From an unidentified eubacterium SCB49 (GTDB taxonomy: Bacteria; Bacteroidota; Bacteroidia; Flavobacteriales; Flavobacteriaceae), in NCBI GenBank assembly GCA_000170815.1, contig ABCO01000001.1, forward strand, positions 186,001 through 250,000: a DNA stretch of 64,000 nt, in the 5' to 3' direction. Within the stretch, counting starts at the first letter, position 1, and every line of letters begins with the position of its first letter. Below are positions 9,145-18,534 of this stretch, one piece after another. The notes beneath the pieces were generated by a model, which saw nothing but the letters and a program-made list of their open reading frames with translations, ran no database searches and was not told the origin of the DNA. The position numbers and the translations under genes are program-made.

Positions 9145-9780
9145 ATGAAAATAGGCTCTCTTAAAAAAATGTTTGTAACATATACTTACATTAAAAATAG
9201 AGATTATACGGCTATAGAAGATCGTTTTACCAGAAACACTTTTATAGCCGTTGATTTTTTATATAAAACCAATGCCCTCACCATCACTTTTGAAGATGAA
9301 GGTGAAATGAAAACAATAGATATTATTGATGTACTTGTAGCAGATACAGTTAATAATATAACCATTGTTCCTGGTAAAAGAAATGCTTATAATCATAGAT
9401 TAAATAGTGTCATGTTTTATGATACTCACGGAGCAATTTTTAGAAAAAACCATAAAAAGAATTGGTTTAAAAGAAACAAAGGAACAAACTCTCCTGTAGC
9501 ATTATTGTCTCACGAGCTTATTCATTGCTATAATGAGTTGTATCAAAATTCTGCATACCTATCTCGTAAAGAAGACAAACACACACATCGTGGAAAAAAA
9601 ATAGATTATGATGGTCACGATTTATCTTTTCCAAACGCAGAAGAAGCCTTTGTGATTAAGATGACAAATCAAGTTGCAAAAAGATTGGGTGAAGATAAAC
9701 GCTCTAATTACGGCCGTAATTATTATGCAACAGAGAGTGTGTTATCTACAAAGAAGAAGAAAAAAAGAAACAGGTTTTAG
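9145..9780 (+). CDS. M91-like zinc metallopeptidase domain protein
   Basis: 211 residues, no signal peptide. The zinc motif HELIH is at residues 123-127 (LLSHELIHCYNELY). It is followed by NAEEAFVIKMTNQVAKRLGE and a Tyr-rich RSNYGRNYYATES segment, which match the pattern I know from the M91 (NleD-type effector) peptidase family. Residues 1-110 are beta-rich and unassigned, and the C-terminus is a basic KKKKKRNR tail. It starts one base after the scoB stop, so it is probably co-transcribed with the CoA-transferase. The link to metabolism is unexplained. It could be a cytoplasmic protease or a toxin-like protein; the assignment rests on motifs only. Confidence 0.6.
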   Translation: MKIGSLKKMFVTYTYIKNRDYTAIEDRFTRNTFIAVDFLYKTNALTITFEDEGEMKTIDIIDVLVADTVNNITIVPGKRNAYNHRLNSVMFYDTHGAIFRKNHKKNWFKRNKGTNSPVALLSHELIHCYNELYQNSAYLSRKEDKHTHRGKKIDYDGHDLSFPNAEEAFVIKMTNQVAKRLGEDKRSNYGRNYYATESVLSTKKKKKRNRF

Positions 9781-9796
9781 TTTTTAAAGGCTATTG

Positions 9797-11473
9797 TTAA
9801 ATTCCTTTAGGTATTGCATCAATTAATCGCTTTGTGTACTCAGTTCTTGGTTGTGCATATATCTCGTCTGCGTCACCGGTCTCTTCAAATTTACCAGCAT
9901 TCATAACCAATAGCTGGTCTGCCATATACTTTACTACCGCAAGATCATGAGAGATAAAAATATAGGTGAAACCAAAGTTTTCTTTAAGCTCATTTAATAA
10001 ATTAAGTACTTGCGCTTGCACAGAAATATCTAAAGCAGAAACAGACTCGTCACATACTATTAATTTTGGCTCCATAGCAATGGTTCTGGCAATACCAACG
10101 CGTTGTCTTTGTCCGCCAGAAAGTTGATGAGGATATCTGTTAAAATATGACGCATCAAGCCCTACTCTTATTAGAAGGTTTTCAGCCCGTTTTTTTCTAT
10201 CACTTTTATTATTTCCTATTTTATGCACTAACATAGGCTCTATAAGTGCTTCGCCAATAGTTAAACGCGGATTTAACGAAGAAAATGGATCTTGAAAAAT
10301 AAGTTGAATTTCTTTGCGGAGCGTTCTAGTTTCTGAAGCAGTTAATTTAGACAGATCTTTACCTCTATATAATATCTTGCCTGCGGTTGCTTTATCTAGC
10401 TGAAGTATTACTTTTCCTAAAGTAGATTTTCCGCAACCAGACTCACCTACAAGCCCTACAGTTTCTCCTTCATAAGCCTCAAAGCTCACGTCGTTTACAG
10501 CTTTAAAAGTAGTTTTCTTTCCAAAAATTCCTGCTTTGCTATAATAGGTTTTCTCTACATTCTGTACCGATAAAATAGGAACAGAAGTATATAATTTTTT
10601 ATGTCTAATGCCTCGTTCTTGCGAGCTTACCACCCTTGGTTTAAATGATTTGTCTGCGATGGCTGCAATAGTGGGTAGTTTATCTAATCGTTCTCCTAAT
10701 GTTGGCCTAGAAGCTAATAAAGCTTTTGTGTAATCGTTTTTTGGGTGTTTAAAAATTTGTTCTCTCGTATCATTTTCTACAATGTTTCCTTGATACATAA
10801 CCACTACGCGATCTGCAATTTCGCTAACTAAACTTAAATCGTGAGAGATAAAAAGTAAGCCCATTTTAGTTTCTGCTTGTAGCTCTTTTAAAAGCGCTAT
10901 AATTTCTTTTTGTACAGTAACATCTAATGCTGTTGTAGGTTCGTCTGCGATGAGTAGTTTAGGTTTACAGGCAATTGCCATCGCGATCATAACACGTTGC
11001 ATTTGCCCACCGCTTATTTGATGCGGATATCTTTCAAAAATTTCAAGAGGGTTTGGGAGCTTTACTTTTTCAAAAAGTAAAATCACTTCTTTTTTAATCT
11101 CTTTTGCAGCTAATGTCGTATGATTTTCTAGCATTTCGGCCACTTGAAAACCACATTTTAGTGATGGGTTAAGCGCACTCATAGGTTCTTGAAAAATCAT
11201 GGCAATCTCTTTACCACGTAGTTTTCTTTTTTCGGAAATAGTAAGCGCTGTAAGATTGCTTTTATTAAAGTGTATTTCTCCTTTAATATGGGTGGTCTTT
11301 TTAGGCAGAAGCCCCATAATTGCTAAGGAAGTAACAGACTTTCCAGAACCAGATTCTCCCACAATACCAACAATTTCATTTTCTGCCACATCAAAAGAAA
11401 TACCATGAACCACTTTGACAGGGTTTTTGGCTTTTCCGAAGGAAATAGAAAGATTATTAATAGAGAGAAGCAT
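9797..11473 (-). CDS. ABC transporter with two ATPase domains (peptide/nickel or GsiA/YejF type)
   Basis: 558 residues made of two fused nucleotide-binding domains, like YejF or GsiA. The first has Walker A GESGSGKS (about 39-46), signature SGGQMQRV and Walker B LLIADEPT. The second has GESGCGKS (about 337), SGGQRQRV and LIVCDESVSALD. Each is followed by the oligopeptide-type C-terminal segment (YTKALLASRPTL, YTKRLIDAIP). It would power import (or export) of peptides through permeases that are not encoded nearby, as is common in flavobacteria. Convergent with the gene at 9145-9780. Confidence 0.9.
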   Translation of the reverse strand: MLLSINNLSISFGKAKNPVKVVHGISFDVAENEIVGIVGESGSGKSVTSLAIMGLLPKKTTHIKGEIHFNKSNLTALTISEKRKLRGKEIAMIFQEPMSALNPSLKCGFQVAEMLENHTTLAAKEIKKEVILLFEKVKLPNPLEIFERYPHQISGGQMQRVMIAMAIACKPKLLIADEPTTALDVTVQKEIIALLKELQAETKMGLLFISHDLSLVSEIADRVVVMYQGNIVENDTREQIFKHPKNDYTKALLASRPTLGERLDKLPTIAAIADKSFKPRVVSSQERGIRHKKLYTSVPILSVQNVEKTYYSKAGIFGKKTTFKAVNDVSFEAYEGETVGLVGESGCGKSTLGKVILQLDKATAGKILYRGKDLSKLTASETRTLRKEIQLIFQDPFSSLNPRLTIGEALIEPMLVHKIGNNKSDRKKRAENLLIRVGLDASYFNRYPHQLSGGQRQRVGIARTIAMEPKLIVCDESVSALDISVQAQVLNLLNELKENFGFTYIFISHDLAVVKYMADQLLVMNAGKFEETGDADEIYAQPRTEYTKRLIDAIPKGI

Positions 11474-11951
11474 GTGTTTTGTCTTAAAAAAAATTAGGTT
11501 TTACGAAGTTACTTTAATTAAACAAAACAACGGTTGTCTAAAAGGTAGACTCATAAAGTTTTGATTGTTTATATTTAAGATATTAATAAAATTTTAGTTA
11601 AATTGCGTTAAAATTATTAGAATTACAAATAAATATTTAATGTATTATGAAAAAATCTATCTTTATGTTGGATTCTTTGTTTTTTCAAAATGTGGTTTAC
11701 TGTATACAACAAGTAACAGTAAAGTCACAAAATGATATTGATGAACAAAGAAATGTAAAACAACCGCCACTACTACAAGTAACTTTAAACTTAGTGAACA
11801 AGTTTTATATTCCCCTACTAAACTGTCATAATTAAAACCAAATTATCAATCGATACTTTTTGGTTTTAGTTATGGCATTTTTATTTGAAGTCACTTCAAT
11901 ATTCGTGTAAAACAAATTTCACTTATTAACTAATCTCTAAATTCAAAACAC
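11474..11951. other. Divergent intergenic region between ABC ATPase and subtilase genes
   Basis: 478 AT-rich bases. It contains a short plus-strand ORF at 11647-11835 (62 codons, MKKSIFMLDSLFFQN, no recognised family) followed directly by a hairpin at 11834-11867. It also holds the leader of the subtilase gene. I see no convincing -33/-7 pair here. The small ORF may be real, because a terminator-like hairpin follows it, but nothing else supports it. Confidence 0.4.
11834..11867 (+). terminator. Hairpin terminator-like site
   Basis: AAAACCAAA and TTTGGTTTT pair around a 16-base loop, and the 3' arm ends in a short T run. It lies at the stop of the doubtful 62-codon ORF and before the subtilase gene, so it would insulate the latter. 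Confidence 0.4.
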
Positions 11952-14900
11952 ATGAGAACAAACTTAACTTTATTAAAAAGAACAATCACTTGCTGCCTAC
12001 TACTTGCAGGAGGTGTACTAACAGCACAAACAGCTCCTGAAAGATTGCAAATTCAAAGCAAATCTAATGTTGCTGTATTAACTGCTTTAGAGACAGAATT
12101 GTCTCAAAATTACGAAGCTCAAAAGTCACTGGCTATTCAAAGGGCACAACTACAGAACATCCCCATAAAACTAACTCTAGAAGATGGAGGCATCGCAGAA
12201 TTACAAAGCTTTGCAGATGATGGAAGCCCTATTTATTATAGAACATTCAATGTTGCAGCAGCCAGGTCTACAAGAACAAATCACCTTAATATTGGAGGAA
12301 GTTTAGGTTTAAGCCTTGACGGTCAAAATATGACAGCCAATGTATGGGATGGTGGTCATGCAAGAGTATCTCACCAAGAGTATGATGGAGCTGGAGGAAC
12401 AAACAGAGTTACCATTTTAGATGCCGCTTCAGAAGGTGGAACACAGCTTAACTATCACGCAGCTCACGTTACCGGTACAATTACAGCTTCTGGAGTACAA
12501 GCAAATGCAAAAGGAATGGCACCTAGATCTAAAGTGCGTGCTTCTATGTGGAATAATGATATTGCAGAAGCAACAGCTGAGGCTGCCAATGGAATGCTAG
12601 TGTCTAACCACAGTTATGGGTATAGAGGAGATTTAATTCCAGATCAATATTTTGGAGCTTATATTCAAGTTTCTAGAGATTGGGATAATATAATGTATAA
12701 TGCACCTTATTATTTAATGGTAGTTGCAGCGGGTAATGATGGAGATCAAAATTATTATAATGGAAATCCTTTAGCTGGAAATTCTTATTATGATAAACTT
12801 TCAGGACATGCTACTTCTAAAAACAATATGGTTGTTGCAAACGCCCAAGATGCTAATGTTGATGCTAATGGTGATTTAAATAGTGTGACAATTAATAGCT
12901 CAAGTAGTGAAGGACCAACAGATGATTATCGTATCAAACCAGATATTACTGGAAATGGAACTTCTGTTTATTCAACTTATGAAAGCAGTGATACTGCATA
13001 CGCAAGTATTACAGGAACATCAATGGCTTCTCCTAATGTAACAGGGTCATTATTATTACTTCAACAACATTATAATAATATAAATGGAAACTTTATGCGA
13101 TCTGCAACCCTAAAAGGTGTGGCTTTGCATACAGCAGATGATGCGGGTTCTAATGGGCCAGATGTAGTTTATGGTTGGGGATTAATGAATGCAAAAAGAG
13201 CTGCAGAAGTAATCACCGCTAACGGTAGTGCTTCAAAAATGGAAGAACTTACGTTAAACTCTGGACAATCTTATAGTGTGCAAGTAACTAGTGATGGAGT
13301 GAATGATTTATTAACTTCTATTTCGTGGACAGACGTTGCGGGAGCAGCTAATAGTGGAACCAACTCTAGCACAGCAGCTTTAGTAAACGATCTTGATGTG
13401 CGAGTGACAAAAGATGGAAACTCATATACTCCTTGGAGATTAACAGGTGTTACAACTAACGGAAAAGGAGATAATACTAAAGATAATTATGAGCGCGTAG
13501 ATATTGCAAATGCATCTGGTACTTATACAATAACTGTAACTCACAAAGGCTCTTTAAGTAGCGGAAGCCAAGCATTTAGTTTAATTGTTACTGGATTAGG
13601 AAACGCAGTAGCAGACACAGAAGCACCTACAGCGCCAACAACGCTTTCTACTTCTGGAGTAACAAGTAGTTCTGTGGCATTAAACTGGAACGCATCAAGT
13701 GATAATGTAGGAGTAACGGCTTATGATGTGTATCAAGCAAATACTGTAATTGCAACAGTTTCTGGAACAAGTTATACCGTAACAGGTTTAGCAGCTTCAA
13801 CTACATACGAATTTAAAGTTAAGGCAAAAGATGCGGCTGGAAACGAATCTGATTTTAGTAATACTGTAAGTGCTACTACTCCAGAAGTGGGGATCACTTA
13901 TTGTGCATCTGCAAGTAGCAATACAAATGATGAATATATATCAAGAGTACAATTAAACACTATAGATAATGCAAGTGGTGCTCAGTTTTATTCAGATTTT
14001 ACAGGAATATCAACAGATTTAGCTTCGGGAGACTCTTATACAGTTACAGTAACGCCTACTTGGACGGGAACAGTTTACTCAGAAGGTTATGCCGTTTGGA
14101 TTGATTACAATAATGATGGAGATTTTACAGATTCTGGAGAATTAGTGTGGTCTAAAGCTGCATCTACAAATACTCCAAATAGCGGAACATTTACAGTACC
14201 AGTGGGTGCTAGTTCTGGACAAACAAGAATGCGTGTTTCTATGAAATACAACGGGATTCCAACTAGTTGTGAATCTTTTACTTATGGAGAAGTTGAAGAT
14301 TATACGGTAAATATTTCTGCACAAACAGCAGATACGCAGGCACCTAGTAATCCAACAAATTTAACCGCTTCAAATATTACAGATACATCAGTAACATTAA
14401 ACTGGAATGCTTCTAGTGATAATGTAGGGGTGACAGAATATGATGTTTATCAAAACAATACTATGTTGGGTACTGTGACAGGAACAACAGCAAATGTGAC
14501 TGGATTGACCTCGGCAACTACCTATTCTTATAATGTAACGGCAAAAGATGCAGCGGGTAATGTGTCGGGTTATAGTAACACTGAAACCATCACAACAAGT
14601 GGAGGGGCGGTTTCTTACTGTAGTTCTACCAGTACAAATACGAATGATGAATATATCTCTAGAGTACAGTTAAATACGATTAATAATAGCAGTGGAGCTC
14701 AATTTTACTCAGATTTTACGGCCATTTCTACTAGTTTAGCTAAAGGTAGTTCAAATACGATTACAGTAACTCCTACTTGGACCGGAACGGTTTATTCAGA
14801 AGGATACGCAGTTTGGATAGATTACAATCAAGATGGAGATTTTGCAGATTCTGGAGAGTTAGTTTGGTCTAAGGCTGCGTCTACAAATACACCAAATAGC

Positions 14901-15455
14901 GGGACATTTACAGTGCCAAGTAATGCAACAGATGGGGCTACAAGAATGAGAGTCTCTATGAAGTATAATGGTATTCCTACTAGTTGTGAATCTTTTACTT
15001 ATGGAGAAGTTGAAGATTATACCGTGGTAGTTTCAAGTGCAAATGCAGATCAATGTGCAGGTGTTGCCGCTTATAACAGTTCTACCTCGTATTCTATAGG
15101 TGATAGAGTTACCTATAATAATTCACTTTATGAACGTACAGCATCAGGTTGGACCAACTTAGGAGCTTGTGGAACACAAAACTCAAACAGTACACAGTCT
15201 GAAGGTCAATCTAATGACGGACCTCCATTTGGGGTAGATTTTAGTGTATACCCTAATCCAGTTGCAGACCAGCTTAATGTTACATTAGTGGGTATAACTG
15301 GAACGAGTTACGAAGTGTTTAGCGTGTCTGGACAATTGGTATTGAAAGGCGCTTTTACTGAAACAATAAATGTAAATTCACTGGCAAGTGGTTTATATAT
15401 GTTACAAATAAAAGCAGGAGATACTCAATTTATAGAGCGTTTTATAAAGGAGTAA
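11952..15455 (+). CDS. T9SS-secreted subtilisin-like (S8) serine protease with FN3, GEVED and carbohydrate-binding modules
   Basis: 1167 residues. A signal peptide (ends near TAQTAP) precedes an S8 domain with the catalytic triad Asp133 (VWDGGHAR), His175 (HAAHVTG) and Ser357 (GTSMASPN). Then come FN3-1 (about 554-643), GEVED-1 (651-789), FN3-2 (794-883), GEVED-2 (886-1026), a CBM5/12-like module (YNSSTSYSIGDRVTYNN, about 1033-1073) and a type A T9SS sorting domain (YPNPVADQLNV to FIERFIKE). The two FN3-GEVED units are near copies. It is exported by the T9SS and probably digests proteins bound to chitin-like or other particulate polysaccharide. A strong terminator follows at 15483. Confidence 0.93.
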   Translation: MRTNLTLLKRTITCCLLLAGGVLTAQTAPERLQIQSKSNVAVLTALETELSQNYEAQKSLAIQRAQLQNIPIKLTLEDGGIAELQSFADDGSPIYYRTFNVAAARSTRTNHLNIGGSLGLSLDGQNMTANVWDGGHARVSHQEYDGAGGTNRVTILDAASEGGTQLNYHAAHVTGTITASGVQANAKGMAPRSKVRASMWNNDIAEATAEAANGMLVSNHSYGYRGDLIPDQYFGAYIQVSRDWDNIMYNAPYYLMVVAAGNDGDQNYYNGNPLAGNSYYDKLSGHATSKNNMVVANAQDANVDANGDLNSVTINSSSSEGPTDDYRIKPDITGNGTSVYSTYESSDTAYASITGTSMASPNVTGSLLLLQQHYNNINGNFMRSATLKGVALHTADDAGSNGPDVVYGWGLMNAKRAAEVITANGSASKMEELTLNSGQSYSVQVTSDGVNDLLTSISWTDVAGAANSGTNSSTAALVNDLDVRVTKDGNSYTPWRLTGVTTNGKGDNTKDNYERVDIANASGTYTITVTHKGSLSSGSQAFSLIVTGLGNAVADTEAPTAPTTLSTSGVTSSSVALNWNASSDNVGVTAYDVYQANTVIATVSGTSYTVTGLAASTTYEFKVKAKDAAGNESDFSNTVSATTPEVGITYCASASSNTNDEYISRVQLNTIDNASGAQFYSDFTGISTDLASGDSYTVTVTPTWTGTVYSEGYAVWIDYNNDGDFTDSGELVWSKAASTNTPNSGTFTVPVGASSGQTRMRVSMKYNGIPTSCESFTYGEVEDYTVNISAQTADTQAPSNPTNLTASNITDTSVTLNWNASSDNVGVTEYDVYQNNTMLGTVTGTTANVTGLTSATTYSYNVTAKDAAGNVSGYSNTETITTSGGAVSYCSSTSTNTNDEYISRVQLNTINNSSGAQFYSDFTAISTSLAKGSSNTITVTPTWTGTVYSEGYAVWIDYNQDGDFADSGELVWSKAASTNTPNSGTFTVPSNATDGATRMRVSMKYNGIPTSCESFTYGEVEDYTVVVSSANADQCAGVAAYNSSTSYSIGDRVTYNNSLYERTASGWTNLGACGTQNSNSTQSEGQSNDGPPFGVDFSVYPNPVADQLNVTLVGITGTSYEVFSVSGQLVLKGAFTETINVNSLASGLYMLQIKAGDTQFIERFIKE

Positions 15456-15482
15456 TATTGTTTTAAATTTATATTAAATGTG

Positions 15483-15519
15483 AAAGCCCGAATTGTAGTG
15501 ATTCGGGCTTTTGTTTTTA
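15483..15519 (+). terminator. Rho-independent terminator of the subtilase gene
   Basis: An 11-bp perfect stem (AAAGCCCGAAT with ATTCGGGCTTT, 7-base loop) is followed by TTGTTTTT, 28 bases after the stop codon. Confidence 0.85.
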
Positions 15520-15545
15520 ACTAGTAAATAAACATTTCTGAAATG

Positions 15546-16259
15546 TCAAACACTTAATATTTCGTTATCAACTAATAGAGGTTCATTGCGTAATCTTAAA
15601 ATAATTTGAGCAACAGTAACTGTATCTTTCTCACAGTAAATCACGATTCTGTCTATATCGTTATCATTATAAAATACATCACGAACTTCACTGCCATCTA
15701 TATCGTCTTTAGGCGAAGGAATACCAAGCACGTGTGCCATTAACTTTAAAGAGGTAAAGGTTTTATAATCGCCAAATTTCCATAGTTCTAGTGTGTCTAG
15801 GTGTGGTACTTCCCAAGGTTTTTTGCCAAAAAGATTGAGTTTAAATGGTAAATCTATACCGTGAATAATCATCCGTCTGGCGATATACGGAAAGTCAAAT
15901 TCTTTGCCGTTATGTGCGCATAAAACGTGTTGCGACTTATTAAAATGGGTTTCTATTAGGTTTTTAAACTCTTTTAAAAGAACAGCTTCTTCACCGTGAA
16001 ATGTAGTGGTTCTAAATTGCCTTGTCTCACCTTGCATTTTAAAATAGCCTACAGAGATACAAACAATAATACCAAACTCTGCCCAAATACCAGCTCTGTC
16101 ATAAAATGCTTCTGGGGTAAACTCTTCTTTGCGTTGGTATTTTGTTTTTTGCTCCCAAAGCGCTTTTGTTGTTTGGTCAAGGTCACTATATTTTTCATGC
16201 TGAGGTACCGTCTCGATATCGAGAAACAAGATGTGTTCTAGGTTGAGTCTTTTGAGCAT
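15546..16259 (-). CDS. Predicted 3'-5' exonuclease (PolB-exonuclease-like, RNase H fold)
   Basis: 237 residues from the ATG at 16259. A TTG 33 bases upstream is open in frame but adds residues unlike the family. DEDDy-type exonuclease motifs are visible: FLDIETV (Exo I), CAHNGKEFDFPYIARRM (Exo II) and YCEKDTVTV (Exo III). The middle LDTLELWKFGD helix is typical of the family related to the exonuclease domain of DNA polymerase B. It probably acts on single-stranded DNA or RNA ends in repair. It lies just downstream of ogt, also a repair gene, with 43 bases between them. Confidence 0.8.
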   Translation of the reverse strand: MLKRLNLEHILFLDIETVPQHEKYSDLDQTTKALWEQKTKYQRKEEFTPEAFYDRAGIWAEFGIIVCISVGYFKMQGETRQFRTTTFHGEEAVLLKEFKNLIETHFNKSQHVLCAHNGKEFDFPYIARRMIIHGIDLPFKLNLFGKKPWEVPHLDTLELWKFGDYKTFTSLKLMAHVLGIPSPKDDIDGSEVRDVFYNDNDIDRIVIYCEKDTVTVAQIILRLRNEPLLVDNEILSV

Positions 16260-16302
16260 GGTGACTAGTATTGGTCTATTGCTAAGGTACAAAAAAAGAA
16301 AT

Positions 16303-16779
16303 TTAGAAAAGCACCCCTTGTGTCACTGGGCTTTCTAAGGCTAGCAGCCATTTTTTACGGTGTAAACCGCCAGCGTAGCCTGTAAGTGATCCATCACTGC
16401 CTATCACTCTATGACAAGGTATTATAATGGATATTGGGTTTTTTCCATTTGCAGAGGCTGCCGCTCTAATTACTTTTGGGTCGCCTAGTTCCTTAGCCAT
16501 TTTTTGATAAGAAACCGTTTTTCCATACGGAATGGTCTGCAATTGTGTCCATACTTTTTTCTGAAATGCAGTCCCTTTTAGACTAAGCTTACAATCAAAT
16601 TTGGTTCGCTTGCCAGCAAAGTATTCTTGTAATTGTGTTACAATGGGTTTTAACGCAGCGGGTATGTCGGTGTTTGATATTTCCGTAGTCGTGTCTAAAA
16701 AAAGAATAGAACTAACACCTTCTTTTGTTCCTTTAATCTCAAGATTGCCTATTTCTGTTTTTAAAATATAAGACACCAT
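16303..16779 (-). CDS. ogt: Methylated-DNA--[protein]-cysteine S-methyltransferase
   Basis: 158 residues. The active-site motif IIPCHRVIGSDGSLTGYAGG is complete near residues 116-137, with the acceptor Cys. The DNA-binding helix segment KVWTQLQTIPYGKTVSYQKMA precedes it. It removes alkyl groups from O6-alkylguanine in a suicide reaction. It lies between the CNNM-like gene upstream and the exonuclease gene downstream on the same strand. Confidence 0.93.
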   Translation of the reverse strand: MVSYILKTEIGNLEIKGTKEGVSSILFLDTTTEISNTDIPAALKPIVTQLQEYFAGKRTKFDCKLSLKGTAFQKKVWTQLQTIPYGKTVSYQKMAKELGDPKVIRAAASANGKNPISIIIPCHRVIGSDGSLTGYAGGLHRKKWLLALESPVTQGVLF

Positions 16780-16812
16780 CTTTAAGAATGTAACTCGTTA
16801 AAATTAATTTTT

Positions 16813-17904
16813 TTACTCGTTTTCTTTTGTTGGAGGATCAATAGAGATTCCCATTCTTTTTGCACGGCGTTCCCAGTTTTTACGTGCTTGTATTTGCATA
16901 TCTTCAATCGCATCACTTTCGTCCATGATTTCAAGACCTAGTAATGTTTCTATAATATCTTCCATAGTAACAACACCAATGGTATTTCCAAACTCATCTA
17001 CTACAAGCGACATATGTGTGCGTTTTTGGATAAAAGTGTCAAACATTTCTGGGATAGGTTTTTCTGCATCTACCACAGAGATTTCACGTTTAATATCTGC
17101 AAGTATTTTATTCCCATGTTCTTCTACAAGTTCTTCTAAAATAGCATCTTTAAGTACAAAACCTGTAATGTTGTGCGACTGCTCGCTGTAAACAGGAATT
17201 CTAGAAAACTGTAGGTTTTTATGTGCGTCATAAAAATCTTGAAGCGAAGTAGTTTCGTCTGCTTTTACAACCACAGGAAAGGGTGTCATTACATTTTTTG
17301 CCAGTACAGATTTAAATACAAGAAGGTTTTTAATCACGGCACTTTCATTGTCTTCAAAAACACCTTCAATTTCTGCGGCTTCTGTAATAGCCATAAACTC
17401 TTCACGGCTCATAGAACTTACGTGTGCCGATTTTCCAATAAGCTTAGTGGTTAAGTTTAACAACCATAATATTCCAGTGTATTTTAGCGGAAATATGATG
17501 ATTTTGAGTGACTGTGCAGTAAAACCACCTAAACTTTTCCAGTACGTAGCACCAATGGTTTTAGGGATGATTTCTGAAAGAATTAAAATTAGCAAGGTCA
17601 TAATTGCCGAAACAATTCCAACAATGTTTATTCCAAAAAAGTCAATGTTATAGTCTAAGCTTTCTGCTTGAACTCCTACTAAAATAGCACCAACGGTGTG
17701 GGCAATCGTATTTATGGTAAGAATTGCGATTAGCGGTTGGTCAATATCTTTTTTTAGTGCTGCAAGTGTGTCTGCATATGCTTTACCTTCACTCTTTTTC
17801 ATTTTAATAAAGGTGGGTGTAAAGCTTAACAACGCTGCTTCAAGAATAGAGCAGAGAAACGAAAAGAAAATAGAAAGTACTGCGTAAAGTATTAATAATC
17901 CCAT
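16813..17904 (-). CDS. CNNM/CorC-type DUF21-CBS membrane protein
   Basis: 363 residues. Residues 1-150 form a DUF21 (CNNM) membrane domain with about four hydrophobic segments and the internal ILSEIIPKTIGATYW motif. Two CBS domains follow (about 195-325, with MTPFPVVVKADET and VVDEFGNTIGVVTMEDIIETLLG). Unlike the longer hemolysin C family it lacks the C-terminal CorC/HlyC domain and ends in a basic tail. The family is linked to magnesium efflux or resistance. Inner membrane location. Confidence 0.88.
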   Translation of the reverse strand: MGLLILYAVLSIFFSFLCSILEAALLSFTPTFIKMKKSEGKAYADTLAALKKDIDQPLIAILTINTIAHTVGAILVGVQAESLDYNIDFFGINIVGIVSAIMTLLILILSEIIPKTIGATYWKSLGGFTAQSLKIIIFPLKYTGILWLLNLTTKLIGKSAHVSSMSREEFMAITEAAEIEGVFEDNESAVIKNLLVFKSVLAKNVMTPFPVVVKADETTSLQDFYDAHKNLQFSRIPVYSEQSHNITGFVLKDAILEELVEEHGNKILADIKREISVVDAEKPIPEMFDTFIQKRTHMSLVVDEFGNTIGVVTMEDIIETLLGLEIMDESDAIEDMQIQARKNWERRAKRMGISIDPPTKENE

Positions 17905-17966
17905 TTAATATTTTTTTGCAAGATAATGTATTACTGAGTTTTTGAGTATTAAAGAAAGTTTAAAAA

Positions 17967-18479
17967 TCACCAACCCACAAACTCAGGTGTTTCAATGTTT
18001 TTTAAATTAAGATACACAATGAGTTGTCCCCTGTGATGAGATACGTGATCCTGAAGCAAGTTTAAAATTTGAATTTTACTTTTTTTGCCAGTAAAAAACT
18101 CTACTGTGTCACTTAAATCTTCATCTGGGGTACTTTCTATTATAAAATAAGTACTGTCAAATGCAGCTTTAATATGTTCAATAAGGTATATTTTGGTGGA
18201 GGGTTGCTTTCCAATTGTTTTATCAAAAGCAGTCGCTGTAAAGTAAGTGTTACTCAACCAATCCATATTGCCTTTTATGTGCAGCAATTGTTCTTTAAAA
18301 GTCATTTGTCGTTCTGTAGGCTTGTAATCATAAAACTCCTCTGGCATTGCTTCTGCAATATCGATGAGGTAGTTTTTTGAGTTGTTCCACTTTTCTAACC
18401 AAGCTGTTTTAAAGGTCGTTTGTTGTGCCATTGTTGTTGCCGAAATACTAATAAAAAATACAACTATTAATTGTTTCAT
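17967..18479 (-). CDS. DinB family protein, exported
   Basis: 170 residues. A signal peptide (LIVVFFISISATTMAQ) precedes a DinB-like four-helix bundle. Candidate metal ligands are the His in LLHIKGNMDWL and the pair in LLQDHVSHHRGQLIVYLNL near residue 147. DinB/YfiT-fold proteins are often thiol-dependent transferases or metal-binding proteins; a periplasmic version is common in Bacteroidota and its substrate is unknown. It stands alone on the minus strand. Confidence 0.8.
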   Translation of the reverse strand: MKQLIVVFFISISATTMAQQTTFKTAWLEKWNNSKNYLIDIAEAMPEEFYDYKPTERQMTFKEQLLHIKGNMDWLSNTYFTATAFDKTIGKQPSTKIYLIEHIKAAFDSTYFIIESTPDEDLSDTVEFFTGKKSKIQILNLLQDHVSHHRGQLIVYLNLKNIETPEFVGW

Positions 18480-18534
18480 GTTTTTTGAAGGAAAAATTAT
18501 CTAGGCTTAAAAATAGGGCTTTAATTTTAAAAGG

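Noticed and set aside
11647..11835. 62-codon plus-strand ORF before the subtilase gene
   Set aside because: No recognised family and no promoter. Only a following hairpin supports it, so it is described within the intergenic entry rather than called as a gene.
12301..15030. Repeats in the subtilase gene considered as a CRISPR-like or mobile repeat
   Set aside because: The repetition is of protein domains (FN3 and GEVED) in frame, not short spaced DNA repeats.
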